From: Helochares maculicollis
Lineage: Eukaryota; Arthropoda; Insecta; Coleoptera; Hydrophilidae
Direction: 5' to 3'
Length of the DNA stretch: 38,448 bases
Assembly (NCBI GenBank): GCA_033557835.1
Contig: JAWQRO010000466.1
Span: forward strand, 1 to 38,448
Shown: positions 1 through 13,200 of the stretch, in pieces
Layout: every line of letters begins with the position of its first letter
How positions within the stretch are numbered: position 1 is the first letter of the stretch
Translations under genes and position numbers: made by a program
The notes under the pieces: generated by a model
Seen by the model: the letters and a program-made list of their open reading frames with translations, nothing else
The model's database searches: none
Told to the model about the DNA's origin: nothing

Positions 1-161
1 ATATATATATAAAACACATTACATCTTTTCTTTTTAACAATTACAATAAATATTTAATACATGAATAACATCCATTGCTAAAAATAAATGTTTATGTGTA
101 TTTGTCAACTTTTGTACTACAATCCACTCTCTTGATTTATTTAAGTAGCAAAATAAATATA

Positions 162-1160
162 TTTGGTTGGCAACTAAGTAATTGCGAATTTCAAAGAAAA
201 TGGCTTTAGAAGCGTTGTTATACATTTCTTGTATTCGGATTACCAATGTTGTTAGCCATGTTATTACTTGGAGGTCTATTCGACATTCAATTGTGTGGAA
301 TATATTAATTACTGTCTGTTTGATGTTAGTTGAAATATGGATAAAAATGTCGGCATATTTGACACCATTATTTTTTAAACAAAAATTGCATCTTAACCTC
401 ATAAAAAGTTGTGTATCGTAATTATGCCCTAAGAGAGCGTCGATATCGAAATGAATAGGATAAAACTCGTTCAGGTGATTTTTCAGAGATGAGGCACTCT
501 CTGGTCGTCCCATTCAAGTTGGTGATGACTAAATTACAGCAGTAATCAACACAGATCATCAGAGCGCAAAATGGAAGATTGCAGAGAAGCTAAGAGCAGC
601 CCACATACATTGAAAAGCGCATAAAATATCTTGGCTACTTGGAAAAGCTTGATATAGCACTTCCTCTTGAGCTAAAAGAAATTCACTGGAGGAAACGGAT
701 TACCACTAGCAATATGTTTCTAAAATGGAACGAAAAAGTGTGAAAAAGTCCGTACCGAATGTACATAATAATATCAATCGAAAGAGAACGCATGAAAAAC
801 CAAGTGAAGCCATGTAAACAACATAACAACCTGATATTCATCGAAAGTGGGCCTTGTTATTAGCTTGCAGTCCACCAGGATAATGCTAGTCCTCACAGTA
901 CTCGGTACTAATTAGTAGAGTTTGGTTGGAATGTGTTACCACATCCACCATACAGTCCTGACACAGCACCAGATTAGTACGTCAAAATTTGCAGAAAGTC
1001 TGAAAGGCAAGGAATATCTAAAACGAATATCAAGTCAATTTACAGTTGGCTTACTTTTTTCCAATGAAAACCAGATGTAATAATAGACAATATGAGTAAA
1101 GTGTTGCATGGAAATAACTATTCTTAGAAAATTACTGCAATTACTTAGTTGCCAACTTAA
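162..1160 (+). mobile_element. Degenerate mariner element with both terminal inverted repeats
   Basis: GGTTGGCAACTAAGTAATTG at 165-184 is matched at the other end by TTACTTAGTTGCCAACTTAA (1141-1160), its reverse complement, and TA dinucleotides flank both ends (160-161 and 1161-1162) as expected for mariner. The element is about 999 bases, shorter than the usual 1.3 kb. Plus-strand relic coding includes RSGDFSE, EALSGRPIQVGDD, HQDNASPHSTRY and WNVLPHPPYSPDTAP, with many stops. The 159-codon open frame on the opposite strand (34-513) runs across the left terminal repeat and is an antisense artefact. Confidence 0.9.
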
Positions 1161-1254
1161 TAGTTTTTTTATATGCTATACATTAATAATGGCAGAATGA
1201 AGGGTGGAGTCCATTATTAAATTATCCCCAAATTGAAAGCCCTTCAGCCATCAC

Positions 1255-1350
1255 AAATACTTTAAAAAACATATATCCATGCCCTGACAAAGATTCGAAC
1301 CCGCAGCCCATCACACTAAAAGCCAGCTGCTAACTGCCTGCTGGAAGGAT
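1255..1350 (-). repeat. tRNA-derived SINE head
   Basis: On the minus strand, GTTAGCAGCTGGCTTTTAG resembles a pol III A box and GCGGGTTCGAATCTTTGTC contains a near-perfect B box, about 30 bases apart. It continues into non-coding sequence, as in a SINE body. No acceptor stem pairing was found, so it is not called as a tRNA gene. Confidence 0.6.
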
Positions 1351-2719
1351 TCCATGGAATCTAGATTTATTCCATTTTTACGATCCTTTTAAAAAACAGT
1401 GTTTTACGGCCATAGGAATAGTTAAAAAGGACATGGGAACAATGAACATCAATTTTAAAGCGTACTGTAAATTCGATTTTTTTTGCAAGTCAACATGCAG
1501 TTTTTCAACAACTAGCTTGGCTCCCTATGACTTGCATACATCCTTTTTCTCGTCGTTGTTAATGTTTGTGTAGCGTTTGACTTTACAATATCAACGCAGT
1601 TTAGCTCGGTCTAGAAAACGCTATAATTTTGGCATCATGACATTCCATGTTGCGTAGAATTCCTCCATCTTCCACCATCTTTTTTTAAAGTGTAATAAAA
1701 AATATACGGGCTACCACAAAAATATGCCTGCAGTAGTTGCAACATACAAGAAAAATTCAAAGGTTGTCAATAACTTACAAGAATCGATTATCTGGGGGGC
1801 TGTCCCTGGCTTTTCAATATTTTCTGCAGTTTAAAAAAATAGTGATTTGTAAAAAATTATATATATATATGCTCTTTCACTTTCTCATTGACTTAATCTG
1901 AAAACTTCTGTATTGCGAAAATTAGGTAGCGCAAAATGTTTTCGTCAGTCTGAAAGAAAGAGCAGAGAAAGTTACTTTCAGTGGAAAAGTCCTGTTGTTA
2001 ATTTTTGTACAACGCACGGCCTGTTCTGAGATTTGTTTAAGACTGCATTTCTGAGCAACCTGAATGCTTAACTACAAAAAATTATTCGTTTGAAGGGCTG
2101 CATTAGTACTTCGATAGAAATATTAGTATTAGTTCTGGCAACATCTCAGAAAATCAAAGTGCTAATGCAAAAACTCAATAATGCAAACTAACATTTTTTA
2201 TAAATCAACAACTCTAGTTCAGATTACACCTGAAAATACAAATCGGAACCTAGACACTATTTGACTGTAATTATATCGTGACATAGGCAAGAAATTATAT
2301 TTAATTATGATACAAACTTAACACATATTTGTTTCAAATACCTTGCTTAGTAATTTTGACCTAGTAATGAAAAAATTAAACTTGACATCAATCAAATAAT
2401 ATTTCCTGAAAAATAATCAACCATCATCTAAATGGAACACCCTGTATAAGGAAAAGTGTAGCGTTGTTCTCTTTACAGCTAGAGAAATAAAATCTCCCGC
2501 AAACAAGTTTTATGTACATATCTAAGTACTGTTATTGGCATTTATACTACGATGTTATCAAATTTAATTACTTAAATAATTTCGGCAAAAAATTTCCCAA
2601 TTTTTTATTAACCTGTCAATGCTATTTAATGTCAAAACGTTCAGGGTGTCAAATAATGGTACGCACAAATAAATTATTTATTTTTCACAATGGTTTGTTT
2701 AAAAATTGTACATGACAAA

Positions 2720-3065
2720 CACATGAGCAAATATGTTAGTAAGCAGCAAACAAATCGGATGAATAAACGTAATCAGCTGAATTAATTTCACTCAAACAGC
2801 CAATTCGTTAGTAAAAATAATCGAATTAAGTGCACAATTGTTAATGAAGTGAACAAATGTTAATTATTGAAGCGAATCTAAATACATGTGTTACAAATGT
2901 TAGTTGTACATATAAAAAAAATCTAATGAAACGAACAATGTCGGTTACACAAGTCTACAAAACCAAATGACAGGAACAAATACTTATTGAACAAATGAAC
3001 ACATATCACACAAGTAAACAAATGTTAGCGACACAAACACTCCAAATGAATAAACATTAGTAGAA
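2720..3065. repeat. Irregular array of the motif AAACAAATGTTAGT
   Basis: Variants GCAAATATGTTAGTAAG, GAACAAATGTTAATT, TACAAATGTTAGTT and AACAAATGTTAGCGA, with related AATAAACATTAGTAG, recur at uneven spacing between 2728 and 3062, among GAACAAAT-type words. It looks like an old, degenerate satellite-like repeat. No coding pattern. Confidence 0.45.
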
Positions 3066-3179
3066 TGAAATAACAAATTTTAATCAAACCAATACATTAT
3101 AGTTTTCTTATCCTATAAAATTTGGGGTAAAAACATACACTAGGGCAATAAGGTATTTTTATTTATTAAAATTTTTACA

Positions 3180-3375
3180 ACAAGCGCAGTTCATATCCGG
3201 TTATGGAACTAGCCTTGCATTTGGACGTCTCAGGTTCAACTCCCATTTAAGTCGTGAGTCCATGTGATGATCTCAGAACGTTTTAGAGGAGCAAGCTTTG
3301 CCAATTAAAAAATGACATTCCATGGTCTGCCTCAAGCCACGACGGTGAAACTTCTTCAACTACTTCTACTATATT
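3180..3375 (+). repeat. tRNA-derived SINE
   Basis: GCAGTTCATATCCGGTTATG then CTTGCATTTGGACGTCTCAG and GGTTCAACTCCC (a B box) form a tRNA-like head, followed by GAGTCCATGTGATGATCTCA and a further ~130 bases to TAGGTTAAGTAAAAAGG. Its order TTGCATTTGGACGTCTCAGG resembles the element at 37425-37485 (ATGCAAGACATCTCGAGTTC), so they may belong to one family. Confidence 0.55.
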
Positions 3376-4066
3376 CTAGTCATCAAACCCCTAGCATTGA
3401 TAGGTTAAGTAAAAAGGAAATTTTTTATTTCCTTGTGCCAATTTGCATTATACTTTTTGTTCCTGTGTGAATTTGCAACTGCTGTAGATACCAAGGTAGA
3501 TATGTACATAAAGTTTCGATTTAGAATTTTGAGCTCGAATCAAACAAATACAATTCCAAAACTTCCTTATCAAATGATAATATACTGGTAGAAAAATATT
3601 CATACCAATTAATATTCATTTAAAAAATCCAAGAAATTATATATTAAAAAATATGGTCATAATTCGCCTGTATAAAAAGACAATTGGTTGCAAAGATAGT
3701 TTTTAGTTACTTTCGCCATACAAATGCAATTCCAACATTCTGCAAAGTTTAATCACGTTAGCGAAACGTGAATTATCAAAAATGATTGCAGGAGTTGGTT
3801 CGTAAAATCACAAAAAAATCACCAAACAAATCAATATATATTTTCCAATGATTTTTGAATTGCACGCTATTGTGATTTTACATCTTGCCAAACGTATTAA
3901 AATTCAACATTAGACCTCCGGTATTAATTGGGTATAAAATGAGAAATTTAAAACGCCACAAAGAAGCTGAATCGGAAAGTGAAGCATCAAACTGAGAACC
4001 GAACGCTGATAATTCAAGAAAAAATTGGAAAATATATCAAAAAATTGAGTACCATGCGAAACTCAC

Positions 4067-4253
4067 CTTGTTGAATGGACCGGCAAAACGCCATAGACCC
4101 CCAAAACCGCAACTTTGCAAATAATGCAATTGTTGCTGGCTAGTGTCTTCACAAGAAATCATATTTTGTATTATACTCCTCACAGCACTTAAAATTTCTT
4201 GGTCGTGACAAGTTGTTAGAACATTATTTATTTTCATATCCAGAAGATTATAT
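4067..4253 (-). CDS. Nf1: Nf1 exon N: last exon visible
   Basis: The exon encodes (I)YNLLDMKINNVLTTCHDQE, then IIQNMISCEDTSQQQLHYLQ and SCGFGGLWRFAGPFNK. The acceptor is TCGTTTTAG before 4253 and the donor is AACAAG|GTGAGT at 4067, phase 0. The fly and human proteins continue for roughly 90-130 residues, in a Ser/Pro-rich tail that I cannot find between 1 and 4066. Reading through the donor would add only about nine residues before a stop. Confidence 0.95.
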
Positions 4254-7200
4254 CTAAAACGACAATTGAAAATAATGTTTGATACGTAACACAGTCGTGT
4301 TACAGTGCTTACATGACAGGAAAAACCTTTGGAAATACCACAGCCCCTTCTGCTAAATATTGATATAAAATTCTAGTTTCTGCTTCGTCTGTGCTATATT
4401 TGACTAATGTTGCCAAAACTGTCAAAACTAGTGCTTGAGTTTGGAAATCTGTCAAAACCTCCGGATCCAGCAAGATATTATTCTCATTGCTCACGGATAT
4501 CCTTGAGCTTCGATTCTGGAATTTAATTAAAAAATTAGGTTTCTTCGTACTCATATCGTTTCCAAAAATTTTATTTTATGAAGATTTAAGCATGTACCAG
4601 AATGTGTACTGATTTTAATATAGCGTTAGCTACCTGGCTGCTGTACTTTACGTGATAGTAATTACATAGTGCTGTCTAAATGTTTTAAACCTTTCACTAC
4701 TTATTGAGAAATATAGAAATGGGTATCTGTAAGTCTTTGTATTATCGTTCGTTGGGGAGCATTACTTAATGATTTTTCTATCGAGTTAACTTTAGTCAAA
4801 CTCTTTTGTGTGATCTGCACATTGGGCGGCTTCGATCCACGCACCCTCGCTGGCGCCCCCTGCCATAAATTTAGTATCCCGGCTACTAGGATTCTCGAAA
4901 CGTTATTTAGTATGGCCAAATACCCGGTAAATATAATCAGAAAGAAGAAGAGTGATATTACTAGGAATCCAACTGATTCTTGGCACGAAAAGCCTGTTGT
5001 GCAATTTCTCATGTTAAGCAAATTTAAGAATTAAATGACGGATTTTTTCTTAAGTTATGGTTAAAGTTGTCAGATGTGAAAGTCATTATCGTAATGTTGT
5101 ATATCTGTCAGCAACATAATCTTAAAATTAGGAATTTTTTAATTCGGTATAATATATTCTATTGTGCGGAAAACAAAGAAACTCGATTCCATATTCACTG
5201 GTGACGAAAAATGGGTCCACTTTAAAAAGAAGAGATCATGGGAACTAAATGGCCATGCTTCGAAATCGGCAGCTAAGCCAAAACCACACAGATAAATCTC
5301 TTGATGTGTACTTGGTGGGATCAGCTTGGTGTCGTGTGTTACGAGTGGCTCAAACCGATCGAAACCATTAATGGGACCCTCTACTGAACACAATCGATGA
5401 GATTTAAGTCAAGCACTCAAGGGAAAGCGCCTTCTCCAGACTTAACAAAATTATACTCCTGCATCCTAATGCTCGAATACATGTTGCGGCCCCAGTCAAA
5501 ACCTTGGAAGCACTCAATTAAGGATGTTTCACCTCACCCGCCGTATTCACCAGACATTGCTCCTCCTCATTTAACTTATTTTGATCTATGGTGCATGGCC
5601 TGTCAGAGCGACACTTCACATCATATGAACCAAAAATTGAATCGATTTGTGGACAGCCTCCAAAGATAAAGCATTCTTCCGACACGATATTTGTATGGTA
5701 CCAGAAAGATAGGAGAACATATTGGTAAGATAGACACTATTTTGTAAATAGAAGTTCCCTTCTGTCATAATAAATGCCCAATTTTCGATCTAAAAGAACG
5801 GTGAAAACTCCTTTGTACACCTTACACAATTAGAAATTTAAAAACTGATACAAAGAGGGAATCTCAAGTAAGAGCATTGATAATTTCTGAACTAATTCAG
5901 AATGTGCAGCTAAAAACTTCCCGACTTCAATAACATCTTTTGTCATCCACTCAACAACGTGAACGAGCTGATCCAGCAGTCTCCCCAACCGAGAACATAT
6001 ATGGTGCAAAAAGAATCATCAACATTTTTAAAATGCAGTTACAATCACTATTAACGGAAATTATAGACCATTTGTTACAAATGATGCAGATCTTAATAGT
6101 TTAAAGGCAAGAACGGTTGTCATGGATGCCTTGTCCACTTATCGACAACTTCGTGACAAAGCGCAAATGACATTAGATAACTTCTTGATAAAAAGGGCCG
6201 CAAATTGGAAATTCAGAAGTCTGAATAATCTCAAACATAACTTAGAATCTCATAGACTTGCAAAAATTGTTGCAGACGATGCCGAATACAGATTATATTT
6301 TCTTAAAAGAGGCAATGTTATATCAGGGCAGACAAAGAAGATGTGCTTTGATAGAGCAGAGACACTGTTAACAAAATTGAAAAACCAAAACTAGGAATCT
6401 GTCTCCTTTCTACTGAGAAGAATATTCAAAGGGACCAGATAGGTCAACATAGGGGGTAAGTAGGTGTTATAAGCAATTGAAACACACATCATGATTGTTC
6501 TCTCCACTTAACATCCCTGTATATAATATGTATGGTATAAAAATGACTTGAATTATTTTTATTTACATACGTTCAATGCCTTTAATTAAGAATATTTTCA
6601 TTTTAAAGAGCAAATTCATATCTACGACAAAGATATGCAAGTAAAGCCCCACTTCCGGTTTTTTGATTTACTACTCGTTTAACTTATATATAAAATTTTT
6701 AATATTGTGAAATTTTGCATCTATTTTTTTTTCGTGGCTCTTAGGAAGCGGGCGGATTTTCAATGCAATAGCTCTTCTCTAGCGACAAGTTTCCTTCAAA
6801 AAATGTCAAAACTGTATAGGTAAACAGGGCTTTTCGGTGATCCTATGTGCCCCAAAAGTTTTTACAGATATACGACTTTGCTATAATAACCGTAAACCAA
6901 ATTTTATCGCTGCATCTCAAACTATCTGAGCACTACCGTGTTTATATACACGCACACACAAAGAGGCAGACTGACAAAAATGATCAGAAAGGATTAAGGG
7001 GCCTTCGAAATCTGGAGAGCGGTTAAAATCTCGAGGTTGAATTGTTTCATTCCCACAACATCTTCCGTTTACTTCGTATAGTAATTTGGGAATGCGAAAA
7101 TCTATAAAAATTATATTCAATTGCGTTTGCAAATAAAGATTTTTATATTTAATACCAATTTTAAGCCTGTGGTAGTGAAAGGATTAAATGAAGCCTACTT

Positions 7201-10200
7201 AAGTTGTACATGCAAACCAAGTGACCAACAGCGATTCTTCAAAAAAGATCTTAAATCACAAAAGCCTAATTTTTAACAAAGCATCTGGTCCATATACGAA
7301 ACAGATTTAATTCATGAAGTAGAAATCATAAATTTTATACATCACTCTATTTTTACATTTACCTACCTGGATAAGAGAGGGAACGGGCCTAATACTAAAT
7401 AAATGATCAACTTAAACGTAATCACGTGGAACATACAATAACCCATGGTAAAAAGCGACTATTTTCCTCGTTGACATTAAACATAAACTTAATTGAAATG
7501 AAGAGTGTGCATGCCATGAGAATTTGATTATTTTAAGCAGTCTTTTGTGACGTGTTATAATTTTTTAATAAAAAAATGTATGTTTATATATGAAGCCAAG
7601 ATGCTTAATTAAAAGAAACTGAATCGATTACGGAGTACATGCTTCTGTGTATGAGAGTGTAAAGCAGGCTTTCTAATCTGTGTGTTGTTTGGAATGTGGC
7701 TGTATTTGAAACTCTTTTACTTTTGCAATACCATATTTTATTTTATGTGTATACGTATAAAAATAAGCACAAAATTGTGGTACATTGCACTTCTAAAGTG
7801 CATTATTCTAACCGGTGTACTCTAAAAAGTATATTTTGTTAATACTGTAAACAACTGTCTGGTCTATTTGCTCATTAACCCAAGAATTAAAGACTGGTTG
7901 TTAATTGAAGTATGTGTATGGATTTCCATCTCAGATTAATAAGGTCTATTACTTAATCAATGGATATGCTGAGGCCATTATAATATTAAATGCTCAGTAC
8001 TCTGAATTGATTAGATTTTAAACAATTTCGATTTATATTGTGCAGTTTCAATTCTTATTTGACTTTCTCTCTGTGTACAAATGTGCATTTGTCTTCCGAG
8101 CATGCATTACTATTTGACAGTTTGACTGATTCAAATGTTTTTGTTTGTCATATGCATAAACTATTACAAAGGAGTCGTCTTGAAGGACACGCTTAAACTT
8201 AAAGTACCAAACAAAGGAAAAGTCAACATATTTAACCCGTCACGAGTCACTGCCCCATTAGTTGCAACTTTGAGCCAGGTATAGTGCCTCTTACCCATCT
8301 TAGAATATTTAAATTAGTTGTATCTATAATAAAAAGAGCAATCAATCTGAGCTGCAGAATTATCGATCGTTTTATTTTTTCTCAGTTACTGCTGGTTGCC
8401 TTAGAAATCTTCCACTTGTTGCTCGAACAGTCGTTTTTTTTTACATAAACATATTTGTAGGCCAAATTATACATGTAAAAATATATTAATCGAAACAATC
8501 TATTCTTTATAGAAAGATTTACGCCTTTTGAGGTGCTATAAAAACAATTTCTATCTTTGAAAAACATAATAAGCAAATCATGCGTAAGAAAATATGCTGA
8601 TGACGAACTGTTTTAAAATCCGGATTGCTTTTGATAAAAGAATATCTTTTTAATTTATTGCTATCTGTTCTATGCATGTCTTATTTGCCTAAGCAACTAC
8701 AGCACATCATTAGTTGTACACATTGAGAAAGTTAAAAGATTGAGATGCACCTTCAATTATGTATGGTTGTTTTAAGACTATAACGCAAGTGATTAATAAC
8801 GTTTTGCAATGTGAATTAACAATTCTGAATTTTTTAATCAATTAACTAAATTATTACTTCAATTAATTGTTCCATATGTAAGAATTAAATCGAGTGGTTT
8901 CAATTGTGCCTTATAGTTACTTGGTTGTAAATGCTACAAAGAAAATCTACCCCGGCAATACAGTGTAAAAGTATCCTAAATTGGTTGCAATAGCAAAATG
9001 TTGATAAGTCGATACCAAAGATTTTGTTTTATCATTTTTTTGAAAAACTTTATCAATAAGGCTCATGAAATACATGATCTCAACTCTTCAGTTCTTCCAC
9101 CACATCTACTACTTATCTAAAAACATAAACAGAGTATTGGTGTAATGCAAGTAGTTCTCGCTTTTTTCAAAAATATCTTGGAAGACTTTGTCATTTTCTT
9201 TGGATATTTACAATTCGAAACAAAAATTACCTATTGAGCCGCCTACGTTTAATGTGGTCCTGACAAAATATTTCCTGCTATTTTTTATTAAACTTAATTA
9301 TCGCAATGTAAATACAACAGACTGTTGCTTAATATGTACAAAAAAGTTATTAAAGTCGACAAAACATACTCGCCTTGTCTGTAGAGATTTGCAAAACGGA
9401 CATTTTATAGATTTGCGAATTTAACCTCAATTTTGGGATTACCAACAACATAAAAAGCAAAAGTAACTGTTGTATTGGCAATAGCTCAGCAGCTTCTATG
9501 TTTTTAAGTGTGTATCAATCAGTACCCGTTTTGGAAACTTAAAGGAGCTTTAGAAGCATTTAGAATAAAGCGCCAAATTTTTGTTTGAATTGCCTATCAT
9601 AATTAGCAGCCAATGGAGAACAAAGATGGATTTAATTGCGACATTGTTGTCGATATTGAAAAGACCGGAACTCAAAATGTAAAAACTAATAATAAAATTC
9701 CCTTTCAATTCATACAAATATAAAGAAAGAAATTCATTGTATAGTCGAATGCAGACAAATAAAACATCTTTATGCAGCTCTATCAACGAGCACACCCATT
9801 AAAGACCCGATATTGACAATTGCAATTTGGGATAAATATACTGTCTATAAACTAACTTTAAATAGCAAACACGACTTTGTTTGAGATGTACCATGCAATC
9901 ACTTTTCTTGCTGTGGAATTTGGTAATTTAAAGCGATTCTCTCAAGGTCGAAAACCCTTTAAAAAACCAGCTTTGTATCTTATTCAATAATTGTAAAGAT
10001 AAACGAAAATGAAAAATATGCATTTTTGCGAAATTTTGAATTTTAAACACTCGACCGCTCTTGCATACAATTAATCGAAAAGACAACAACTTTTTCTTAA
10101 AAATGAAATTCTCACGCTTTAATTAGATGTGAAACATAAATCCAAACTAAATTAAAAAGTCTGATTTCATAGTACAACGTTCTGAATTTGAGGGCCAAAC

Positions 10201-13200
10201 TTTTGTTAACCATCGAAGTAAAAGGATTATCAATCTCTGAGGGCAGTCAATAAAAATTGTATTGCAAAAACAGCAAGAGCATGTGTTTGCTTTAAACAAA
10301 GGCGTTCCAAAGAGAACAACTGAAAGGATTGCCTCAATTTAATATTTGGCTTATTTATATGCTGAGGAAATTGTTTTAGATTTCTTTGAAACAAAAGAAT
10401 TAACAAGCGCCACCATTGCTTAAGTAAAGCAGAAGCTCCACAAAAATATCAATGTTGCGGGAACTCTCATTGGCTTTTCCAAAGGTAGAAAACACACCTT
10501 TATTCTGACCATATTGAAATTTAGTAGCAGACAGGATCAATTTTGAGTCTAGGAAAAATTTTGTGGTATTTTTTAACAATTGGTTTTCTTAAACTATGAA
10601 ATGAATTTATCTAAACCAAATATTCTCCATTATTATAGGCAGCATTTTGGGATTTTTTGGGTAAGGCCATGATGTGATGAACTTCTGTGGTTCCTAGTTG
10701 AAAAACTGATACAAATGATTTTCACATGCGAAGCCTGCTTAATTCCAACTACAGAGATTGGAATAACTGATAGTCAGAGGGTTTTATGCCTGGACCATAC
10801 AGTGGATGCAGCAAAACTTCCTAAATAAGCCCTCGCAAATTTTAACAACACGTCCTATTACTAAATTCCGGCTGCTTTCGTTCATTTGTTTAATTTTGCC
10901 ATAGAGGACAATTTCTTTTGTTGTGGGCAATATCAATATCGACACTGCTGATATGCATATCTTACCGAAGTTACTCAAGAATTGAAGTTCATAAAAATTT
11001 CCTGGGGTGTCTATTTTAAATGAAAAATGTACTTGTGTTGTTAATTGTGCTACATCTTGTTTATGTGACAATGAAAGATTCATTGTGGTCAATAAAGGGT
11101 ATGTATTGTCTGTAAATTTTAGTGTGTGAAAAGATTGCTTCCGTTTTTTGCTCTTTAAGAATTAAGATGTCCATAGCGATGGTCACCTGTAATGGTCACA
11201 TGGTTTCTAACAATTTCTCCTATCGCATGAAGCCAAATTCCAATCAACCCTTCGCTGACACAGCCAGTTGCAGTATGTAGGAACTTTTGGTTTACCAGAT
11301 GTACTGGTTCATGCAAACGCAGTGTTTAAAACATCAAATTTGAAGAAATAAATATGTGTTGATTTTTTTATAATCACATGATGGAAACATAAAGTGACTT
11401 TGAAAAACTAAAGAAACCATGGACGAGTCAGACGAAGAAATAAAAGATGCAATTAATGAGTTAGCTTCAAAATAGGAAGCTGAATTAGAGGATGTTAATG
11501 ACGGATTTTGATCTAGAAAGCCAAATAGTTTAGATTTTATACAGCTGCCCCCAATATAAGTAACATTTTTTTAGCCATTTTTAATTCGTACACTTTTTTT
11601 GGACAATTAATTATTGATGGAAAATACATCAACCAGTTTGCTAAAACATTCCAGGCCCACCCGCTGAACCTACTAAAGTGACATTTGCAGAACTATACAA
11701 GTTTCTAGCATTACTTATCTAAATGGGCCATGACCAAAGGGATACAATTAAGGGTTATTGGTGTGAAGATGAGCAATTTTATACCCCTTTCTACCACAAC
11801 ACTGTGCCACGCGATTGATTTTGCACATTTTGAGAATTTTTCGTTTTGCTAATTATAAGGCCCACAGCAAAGAAAATCCAAATTATGACCGGACTTGGCA
11901 AAATAGAAAGAGTTTTGATACATTGAACAATAAATTTGGGCAACTGAAAATATTGATGTCGATTACTTAATAATGCTGTTTAAAGGGAGAATAGCTTTTC
12001 GTCGGTATACTCCAAAAAAAGCATAACAGATTTAGAATTAAAGTATATATACTCCATGACTTTTTTGGATATGCATATGATATGTTAGCCTATTTAGGAA
12101 AACAAAAACAATTAGCTGATGAAGAACTCATAGCAATACACGGTACAGTACTGCAATTAGTCCAGAAAGTGGAGTCCATAGTGTGGACCATAAGTCATTT
12201 ATGGAGAATTGTTTTTCCTCTCCAAAATTATTAATTGATATATTAGAAAGAAAAATAATTGCATGTGCTATCGTTGAATACAACAGATGTGGAATCATTC
12301 ATAATATTGGAGCAAAGACTATGAAATTAAAATGTGAAGCTATAATTGTACACCCAAGGGAAAATTTAAGTGTAATTTATTGGAAAGATAATCCAGATGT
12401 TTATTTGCTAACTAATATGCACTCGCCTCGAGTAGATGGTAACTTTATGGATGAATTCAACAATGTCACTAAACCGAGAGTAGTTGAAGATTACAACACT
12501 AATATGGGGTATGTTGATAGGTCTTAAAGAATGGCCAATAGCTATGGAATTTCCAAAAACACATAGAAATTGATAAAACAATATTTTTCCATTTATTGGA
12601 TGCAACAATTCTGAATACACATCTTCAGATCTTAGTTGGAAGGAATATGTCTCATAAAAAAATTCGTGAAAGTTTTGAAATTTGATTGCCCAAGCTCAAG
12701 AAGTGGATTTAATAGCAAGTCAGACTAGACAAAGTCAAGGAAGGTCATGTTCAGCTGCATGACTCCTATTTTGTCCCGAGATGAAGCACGGAAGACACGG
12801 GCAATTAAAATGCAAACAAAGACATTTGTGTGTATGTGTGTGTGATATTTAAAGGACGAACGTAAAAACACATCATACTATTGTAAAACCTATGATGTCA
12901 GCTTGTGTTTGGCTGACTGTTTTGGAAAATGGCACACCCATCTGAAATTGTAATTTGCAGCCACTAAAAGTGAAACATAACCAAATACTATATTATAAAC
13001 AAACGAATGTGATGTAACTAAACAAACTTACATAATTTAGATAATAAAAATAAGTTGCTTCTTGAAATATTACTCTTAAAATAGTTTCCATTTTATAATA
13101 AAATAACAATAGTAATAGTAAAAATAATAAAACAATGATAATAAATTTGAGAGGTTTGGCACCTTGCTTAATGACACTGAGACTGGATCAGACAAACATG

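Larger units (their letters stand above)
1..4066. other. 3' side of exon N: no terminal Nf1 exon found
   Basis: I searched the minus strand for the conserved SSELFVNCLEAMVETCLP block that opens the last exon in fly and did not find it. The stretch holds a mariner element with both ends (162-1160), two SINE heads and an irregular motif array (2720-3065). The rest is AT-rich and without recognised features. It is probably intron, with the last exon beyond position 1. Confidence 0.6.

Noticed and set aside
34..513. 159-codon open frame on the minus strand, the longest outside Nf1 exons
   Set aside because: It runs across the left terminal repeat of the mariner element and is antisense to its relic transposase (GDFSE, EALSGRPIQV). 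No protein family pattern is visible in it.
1264..1345. Functional tRNA gene on the minus strand
   Set aside because: A good B box is present, but no paired acceptor, D and anticodon stems could be drawn. A SINE head explains it better.
4038..4066. Alternative short C-terminus by reading past exon N
   Set aside because: Reading through the strong GTGAGT donor gives only VSFAWYSIF and a stop. No clear poly(A) context nearby supports a real terminal isoform.
4820..4890. GC-rich patch resembling a tRNA-like element (GGATCGAAGCC on the minus strand)
   Set aside because: It has a weak B-box-like word only, with no convincing A box or cloverleaf. It may be a SINE piece but is not supportable as a feature.
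9188..9795. Two open frames of about 80 codons (plus 9188-9424 and minus 9550-9795)
   Set aside because: They have low-complexity, AT-driven composition, no recognisable family and no splice sites fitting Nf1 phases.
10784..11092. 102-codon open frame on the minus strand
   Set aside because: I recognise no domain, it has no splice partners or neighbours that support it, and such lengths are expected by chance. It was not listed as a gene.
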